In this document: positions 59,187-64,000 of the stretch, piece by piece
Layout: each line of letters begins with the position of its first letter
Position numbering within the stretch: the first letter of the stretch is position 1
Origin: Mucilaginibacter_A sp050954285
GTDB lineage: Bacteria > Bacteroidota > Bacteroidia > Sphingobacteriales > Sphingobacteriaceae
DNA: 64,000 nucleotides
Assembly: GCA_050954285.1 (NCBI GenBank)
Contig: JBPBPL010000016.1
Coordinates: forward strand, 1-64,000
Direction of reading: 5' to 3'
The notes under the pieces: model-generated
Seen by the model: only the letters and a program-made list of their open reading frames with translations
Told to the model about the DNA's origin: nothing
Databases searched by the model: none
Program-made: the position numbers and the translations under genes

Positions 59187-59528
59187 TTATTTTTTCAAAG
59201 GATCATGTCCCCAGTTTTTTAAAGAATATAACCAGTCTGTATGACTGATATCGCCCTTCGGTTTTTGCGCGCTGTGCCGGCTGATGTAGGAAATAACTTT
59301 ATGGATGTGATGATAATCATCCTCACTCAAATCATCTTTTTTGCTTTTCAGGATAGCAATAATGTGTTTTGCAGATTTTCTTCCGATAGATTCGCCATCG
59401 CCGCTATCCTGTCCAACTTCTTTTGATTCATCTTTTTTCAACCAGCTTTCAATTTCTGAAGCCGACATGTTGACCAAATCCTGAAATTTATCGTATGCTT
59501 CTTTCTTGTTTTCTTCTGAGTATATCAT
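59187..59528 (-). CDS. DUF3140 family protein
   Basis: A 113-residue cytoplasmic protein of DUF3140, a bacterial family proposed to bind DNA. Characteristic text: NMSASEIESWLKKDESKEVG, KSAKHIIAILKSKKDDLSEDDYHHIHKVISYI, and DWLYSLKNWGHDP at the end. No catalytic motif. Convergent with the 2H phosphoesterase gene 22 bp away. Confidence 0.88.
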   Translation of the reverse strand: MIYSEENKKEAYDKFQDLVNMSASEIESWLKKDESKEVGQDSGDGESIGRKSAKHIIAILKSKKDDLSEDDYHHIHKVISYISRHSAQKPKGDISHTDWLYSLKNWGHDPLKK

Positions 59529-59603
59529 AAAAACCTGTTTCCTAACTTAACCATAAGCGAACAGGAAAGTTTAAGCAGATTTTATTTACCCTAAAATCAG
59601 TTT

Positions 59604-62321
59604 CTATTGTACTTTGTATCGGTAATTCATCCGGCCAATATTGCCGTCTTTATCAATTCCTTCGGCAATTACGCGATAATTTCCTTTGCCATCAGCATTG
59701 TAAAACTCAAAAGAAGCGTTACCTTTTTCATCTGTTAGCACGCGCGGATTCCAGTAAATGGTGCTCCGGTAATCTAAGCCTTGCATCGTGCTGCGGGTAA
59801 CTTCGTATTTGGGCGAATAAAAAACACGGCTGCTGGTATAGCCTTTCGGCACAAAAGTAACCTTGCCCGGGTTCGGGATCAGATCCTGAATATCTTTCAT
59901 CGATACTTTTTTATGCTCTACTTTTTTCATATTTACCACCAGTACGCCATTAGTGCCATAAGTACGGTTGATGCCGCTTAAATCATCTTTTAAAAATACT
60001 TCAATAGATTCGATTTCAGCTGATTGCAAACTATTTAAGTAAGAAATATCTACCGGCATTCCACCTACAAAAGCCTGAACCGGCGTTTTGTTGCCAGCCT
60101 GGTAATCCCGGCGCACGTACAGGTTATTATCTACATAAGTTAACCCGAACAAGCTGCCTTGCAAGCAAGTTAAAAACATGGCACAATCCATCAGCCTGTT
60201 TCCAGGGATCAATTGATCGGGGATCATACTCAAACCGGTTAAAGCCGGGTAATCTACGTGGCTCGGTTTTTTCACCTCAACTACGCCCTTAATAGTTACC
60301 TCTTTAAGCGTGCGGCCATTAAAATATTGCTTTTTACCATTTTGCAGATAAACGTTCAGCGTACTATCTATATTCAGCACCTCATCCGGCTGCTCCGGAT
60401 TTTTGTTGACAGCCTGCGCAGCGGTTCCGCTAAGCGTAATCATCATATTTCTATTTCCTGTACTTCCACCGGCAGTCAGAATTACTTTAGATGAATCCCG
60501 AACCAGCACTTTTGGAAAGGTAAAAATACCGTTGGTATTGGTTACCACCTGGGTAGAAAAATTATGATCAGGCACCTGTAATTTTACCACACCACGTGAC
60601 AGCGGCAAACCGGAAAGATCCCGTAAAGTACCGCTGATATCGATACCAGCCTCCGGGTAAAAAGTAATTTCCGGTGAAGTGCCAGCGAGGATGGCCTGGT
60701 AATTAAACCTGCGGTACCCTTGTGTCAGCATGAGCACATCCAGTTCGGCAGCAGTTTGTTCATGTGGGTTTTTGAAGTAATAATTGGGTTTTTCGATATA
60801 CCCTTTTAGTTCGGAAGTGAGCAAAAGATTAGTCATGATGGTTGTTTCTGCATTTTCATCAAATGGAACCTTACTCTCATCAATTACCGCAACCGATAAG
60901 TTGGCTTCCGACGGCACCGCTTTATTTTTAGCTGTTACGTTGATTTTGACTTTTTCGCGGGTAACGTATGCTGTTTTTACCGAACTTAAATTGATACCCA
61001 ACTGATCGTTGTGCTGAATGAAGACAATGCGTTCTGAAACCGGATGCCCATCCGCAGAGAACAACGTTAGTTGCACAATCCCCGTTGGGAATTTACTTTT
61101 CGGAATCGAAGCACTGTAAACTAAAGCCTGTAAAGGTGTTTTTGCTGCATAACAAATAATGCCGCTGCTGCGTGCAATAATGTAAAAAGATTTGTTCTGG
61201 TATTTTTTTAGAAAAGTATCATTGGTGGAAATTCTCAAGAATAAATTATTCTCATCCGTATTATTTATTCCCATACTGATGCCTTCGCTCATTGCTTTTG
61301 GCAGGTTAAGGGTTGATTTTGAGCCATCTGCAAAAGTCAAATTTGCCCGGTAGGTTTTACCAGCTTCGGGTATCAGTGCAAAAGTGCCCATTCCTAAACT
61401 GGAACCTGATAAATCTGCCACTGTTTTGCCATCATTATCAACCACCGTACCTTTTGCACTAATGCCTAAACCATTGCCAGCTAAAGCTTTAAAAGCAATT
61501 TTTGTACTGATGCCGGTAATCAGATCACCGCCTTCCGGGAAAAATTGAACATCAGGCGTGGCCGTTGCCGTACGTAAAAAAAATGTGTTGGTAGTTGTTT
61601 TTTTATCATTGGTAATAACCGTAAATAAAGTTCCGGTAGCAAGTGCTGTACCTGGTTTTGTATTGATATTGATTGGTAAAAAACCATTTTGATCGGTTGT
61701 GCCTTTGCCTTTTGCTACGGTTTCATAATCCACTTCTACATGCCAGCTTACTTTTTTGTTGGCATAAGGTGTGCCGTTTCCATCTTTATAATAAATGCCG
61801 GCGTTGGCTTTGGCGGGATTATCTTTTGCAGCACCTGAAAATGCTATTTTGGTGAGTACTGTATTCTCCACTAAATCGCCAATAGCAATATTTTTATTAA
61901 AGAAATAATCCGGATCGTAGTTGCGCATATAGTTGGTATAAGCGCGGATATGATAATTGCCCTGTTTGTAAACCAAGGGCTGCAAAGTAATATCGGCAGA
62001 AGCAATGCTGTTGACAACAGGCAATTTCAGGCTTTCTATCAATGAATCCCGGTTGGTATAAACATCTATATAAACAATTTTGCTTAGTAAGGATGGCTCG
62101 TGCAAACCGGCAGTAAGGTAGGCTTTGAACCAAATGGTATCGCCAACCGCATAATAAGGCTTATCAAAGTGAAGGTAAACTTTTTCGACTGGATGATCTT
62201 CTGTAAACTTGGCCGTTTTGGCAATAATAGTGTTTAAACTAACGGTATCCTGAGCAAAAAGGGTAGAACTGAAAACGGCAAATAAAAAAAGTGTACAGTA
62301 TAAAAACCTGGCCAAGCGCAT
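59604..62321 (-). CDS. MG2/TonB-plug-domain surface protein
   Basis: A 905-residue exported protein with a signal peptide (MRLARFLYCTLFLFAVFSS). It carries an alpha-2-macroglobulin MG2-like domain (about 35-150: VYLHFDKPYYAVGDTIWFKAYL), further Ig-like domains, a carboxypeptidase-regulatory-like domain (SGTLRDLSGLPLSRGVVKLQ, about 556-640), and a TonB-receptor plug-like region (about 690-810, INRTYGTNGVLVVNMK). It lacks a beta-barrel. Such proteins are frequent in Bacteroidota envelopes; function unknown. A sister element is read near 60968. Confidence 0.85.
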   Translation of the reverse strand: MRLARFLYCTLFLFAVFSSTLFAQDTVSLNTIIAKTAKFTEDHPVEKVYLHFDKPYYAVGDTIWFKAYLTAGLHEPSLLSKIVYIDVYTNRDSLIESLKLPVVNSIASADITLQPLVYKQGNYHIRAYTNYMRNYDPDYFFNKNIAIGDLVENTVLTKIAFSGAAKDNPAKANAGIYYKDGNGTPYANKKVSWHVEVDYETVAKGKGTTDQNGFLPININTKPGTALATGTLFTVITNDKKTTTNTFFLRTATATPDVQFFPEGGDLITGISTKIAFKALAGNGLGISAKGTVVDNDGKTVADLSGSSLGMGTFALIPEAGKTYRANLTFADGSKSTLNLPKAMSEGISMGINNTDENNLFLRISTNDTFLKKYQNKSFYIIARSSGIICYAAKTPLQALVYSASIPKSKFPTGIVQLTLFSADGHPVSERIVFIQHNDQLGINLSSVKTAYVTREKVKINVTAKNKAVPSEANLSVAVIDESKVPFDENAETTIMTNLLLTSELKGYIEKPNYYFKNPHEQTAAELDVLMLTQGYRRFNYQAILAGTSPEITFYPEAGIDISGTLRDLSGLPLSRGVVKLQVPDHNFSTQVVTNTNGIFTFPKVLVRDSSKVILTAGGSTGNRNMMITLSGTAAQAVNKNPEQPDEVLNIDSTLNVYLQNGKKQYFNGRTLKEVTIKGVVEVKKPSHVDYPALTGLSMIPDQLIPGNRLMDCAMFLTCLQGSLFGLTYVDNNLYVRRDYQAGNKTPVQAFVGGMPVDISYLNSLQSAEIESIEVFLKDDLSGINRTYGTNGVLVVNMKKVEHKKVSMKDIQDLIPNPGKVTFVPKGYTSSRVFYSPKYEVTRSTMQGLDYRSTIYWNPRVLTDEKGNASFEFYNADGKGNYRVIAEGIDKDGNIGRMNYRYKVQ

Positions 62322-62437
62322 ATATAAAAATGTTTTTTAAAGAAGGCTAAATATAACTATTAACGCCGGGCATGGGCAAAAGCGTGTTTATTTTAACACT
62401 TTTTTACATTTGGGCTAATGCTGTTTTTAACGCATAA

Positions 62438-62470
62438 AAAAAACGACGGACAATTTAGCCGTCGTTTTTT
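62438..62470. terminator. bidirectional hairpin terminator
   Basis: AAAAAACGACGG (62438-62449) pairs with CCGTCGTTTTTT (62459-62470) around a 9-base loop. Preceded by A-rich and followed by T-rich sequence. Confidence 0.85.
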
Positions 62471-62472
62471 AG

Positions 62473-62489
62473 TAGATAAAAGAAGTATT
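62473..62489 (-). repeat. dispersed CTTCTTTTA element
   Basis: AGATAAAAGAAGTATTG directly after the terminator. Confidence 0.7.
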
Positions 62490-62618
62490 GTATTCGGTTA
62501 CTGATAAACAAAAATTTATTTTGTCAAATATTTGTTGAGCCAGATCAATAAAGATATTTAACCATTAATTATTTTTAAAGTAAAGCTAAAGCCTGCTTAA
62601 TTTCCATCAAAAAATGCT

Positions 62619-62645
62619 TATACTTCTTTTATACCTGTAAATTTC
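62619..62645 (+). repeat. dispersed CTTCTTTTA element
   Basis: TATACTTCTTTTATACCTG followed by TAAATTTC. Inverted partner at 62689-62715. Confidence 0.75.
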
Positions 62646-62688
62646 GGTTTGTAACCGATACCATTAGAAAAAAGTACAATACCTTTCA

Positions 62689-62715
62689 CAATTTTAGGTC
62701 GATAAAAGAAGCATC
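62689..62715 (-). repeat. dispersed CTTCTTTTA element, inverted partner
   Basis: ACAATTTTAGGTCGATAAAA followed by GAAGCATC, about 53 bp after the GH1-like stop. Confidence 0.8.
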
Positions 62716-62767
62716 AAAAAAATCCTGAATGAGATTTAAACAGACTTTGCTCTTTAATTAATTACAA

Positions 62768-63946
62768 TCAGGAAAAACTGTACAATTCATCCGGAACCAT
62801 GGCTGCCTGTACTTTTGCCTGTCCGTTAATCAAGGCTTGTGCATAATCTTCCTGTAAAATTCGCTGCGGAATTTCTCCCGGTTGCGGCTCGGCGTCCCAT
62901 AAACCAGAGTGATGCCAGTAATCCAGATGATCCCAATCCGGCCGGTCAACAATCGGGTAGATGCAAACACCCCACATCGGCAGCTTTCTTTGTGCCATAA
63001 TTACGCATTCATCAGCAATATAATCAATCCAAAGCGGCCGGTCTTCCAGCGGATGACTGGTTTCCGTTAGCACAAAAGGTTTATTGTAGCGGCGATAAGC
63101 TTCTTCCATCAACAAATGCAGCGGTTTGAAACGGAAATCGAGCGGCTGATCAATCCATTTTAAATACTGATGCGTGGTGCTTACCCATTCATTGTTGTAA
63201 TAATGATTGAAGCCTAAAATATCCAGGTAGTCCGGAGAACCGCCCAGTTCCGGACAGATTTTACCGGTCAGAATATCAACCGATTGATACTGATCTAAAT
63301 GTGCCTTGGCTGCATCAATCACTTCTTTATCCGTAGCATTCAGCGGTGGCACCACGTTAATCAGTGGTTCGGTTGTCATGATTTTTACATTTGGATCTAC
63401 CTCGCGCATCGCTACAATGCCTTCAATATAAGCACGCATCAGCGCATATTTTACTTCCCAGCCCATGCGATGGCAGTATGGCGAAGTTCCGGCTGCATCG
63501 CCGCCTAGCCAGGAAATAAAGCTTACTTCGTTTATCGGGGTAATTATCAAGGTATCATCCGGCGAAATGCTGCGGTAAAAAGTAACAAACGCACGGCAAA
63601 CGGCTGCAAAACGACGGGCAAACATGGGGTGCAAAGGCGTTAAATCATCAGGGAAACCAAAATGACAAATGTCCCAAAGCTGTTGTATGCCATTGGCTTT
63701 TCCAATGCGGATCATGTGCTCTACCGTTTCCCAGTTGTATTGATAAGGACGCGTTTCTACCTGGCTCCAGCGGATGCCTTCGCGTACGGTTTTAATTTGA
63801 TAAGGAGCTAAATCCTGATAATCGCTGTCAATTATCTGCAAATGACCGGTTGTGGTTAATAAATCAACGCGGTTGCCAAAAGCATTTTGCTGGTCGGTGC
63901 ATTCGTAGCCAGCCATCCAGTAGGAGTGAAAAGGAGTTTTAAACAT
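62768..63946 (-). CDS. clan GH-A glycoside hydrolase, GH1-like
   Basis: A 392-residue cytoplasmic TIM-barrel hydrolase without signal peptide. The acid/base is E140 in TPINEVSFISW and the nucleophile E295 in FVLTETSH, and IRWSQVET, GFNHYYNNEW and CIYPIVDRPDWD fit the clan A architecture. GH1-like (beta-glucosidase) is the best guess, but the short length and divergent TETSH motif leave GH5/GH39-type alternatives. Such genes often flank sugar-nucleotide or glycosyltransferase genes in Bacteroidota. Confidence 0.7.
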   Translation of the reverse strand: MFKTPFHSYWMAGYECTDQQNAFGNRVDLLTTTGHLQIIDSDYQDLAPYQIKTVREGIRWSQVETRPYQYNWETVEHMIRIGKANGIQQLWDICHFGFPDDLTPLHPMFARRFAAVCRAFVTFYRSISPDDTLIITPINEVSFISWLGGDAAGTSPYCHRMGWEVKYALMRAYIEGIVAMREVDPNVKIMTTEPLINVVPPLNATDKEVIDAAKAHLDQYQSVDILTGKICPELGGSPDYLDILGFNHYYNNEWVSTTHQYLKWIDQPLDFRFKPLHLLMEEAYRRYNKPFVLTETSHPLEDRPLWIDYIADECVIMAQRKLPMWGVCIYPIVDRPDWDHLDYWHHSGLWDAEPQPGEIPQRILQEDYAQALINGQAKVQAAMVPDELYSFS

Positions 63947-64000
63947 GTAATGATAATCGATAAATAAAAACTAACCGAAAGATAGCTTAAATGTTGAGAA

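Larger units (their letters stand above)
62322..62767. other. intergenic region between the surface protein and the GH1-like gene, 446 bp
   Basis: No gene seen. It contains a sister element (62416-62430), a strong terminator (62438-62470), three copies of the dispersed element (62473, 62619, 62689), two forming an inverted pair. Confidence 0.6.

Noticed and set aside
1..64000. tRNA, rRNA or riboswitch genes
   Set aside because: No cloverleaf with CCA-type ends, rRNA blocks or known riboswitch cores were seen by eye; a tRNAscan/Rfam search would decide.

Overview
The window looks like chromosomal DNA of a Bacteroidota, most likely a Sphingobacteriaceae-type organism (Pedobacter/Mucilaginibacter relatives). 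This is inferred from the AT-rich sequence, the near absence of Shine-Dalgarno sites, TAnnTTTG promoter-like elements, and Bacteroidota-type genes: DUF3822 before rsmD and coaD, an MG2/TonB-plug surface protein, a lipoprotein Wza, and a BY-kinase with a tyrosine tail. No rRNA, tRNA or CRISPR array was seen.

Layout. 1-2560: two glycosyltransferases (GT8, GT4). 2654-4030: decayed, frameshifted remains of two insertion sequences. 4519-8608: a large secreted propeller-type protein and a small OmpA-domain protein. 8940-23590: an exopolysaccharide locus with export lipoprotein (Wza-like), tyrosine kinase/co-polymerase (Wzc-like), flippase (Wzx-like), polymerase (Wzy-like), seven known or probable glycosyltransferases, a UDP-galactopyranose mutase-like flavoenzyme and a convergent WecG/TagA/CpsF transferase. 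23745-32589: a repeat-containing hypothetical protein, YebC, aspartate-semialdehyde dehydrogenase, a LysR regulator, threonine synthase, a DJ-1/PfpI protein, a carotenoid desaturase-type enzyme and a histidine kinase. 32632-34079: a possible toxin-antitoxin-like or defence trio (zeta-type kinase, 63-residue protein, membrane-anchored HEPN-like protein). 34171-49101: mostly housekeeping (ClpB, RecD-like helicase, DUF3822, RsmD, CoaD, NUDIX, PyrE, MsrA, Fmt, NamZ, FtsX-like permease). 49273-63946: Old Yellow Enzyme, three glycoside hydrolases (GH3, GH5, GH1-like), an SDR, pyrophosphatase, 2H phosphoesterase and a surface protein.

The most unusual signal is not a gene. A short sequence, ATRCTTCTTTTAYCR followed after two or three bases by YAAAAWTT, recurs on both strands through the whole window. 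I located by eye about 40 exact copies of its core CTTCTTTTA, against roughly one expected by chance. A sister form with core CTGTTTTTA adds about 20 more. Copies lie between genes, inside genes, and across start and stop codons. Some form inverted pairs that make hairpins just after genes. Inside genes the element is often read as the peptide ASF(I/T)-x-Q-(K/N)-L. It behaves like a DNA-level signal or a dispersed micro-repeat (compare the DNA uptake sequences of Neisseria), and I know of no such element described for this phylum.

Genes work together most clearly in the polysaccharide locus: sugar transfer at the cytoplasmic membrane, flipping, polymerisation, and export under control of tyrosine phosphorylation. 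Short operon-like groups are DUF3822-rsmD-coaD, pyrE-SRPBCC, msrA-thioesterase and namZ-fmt.
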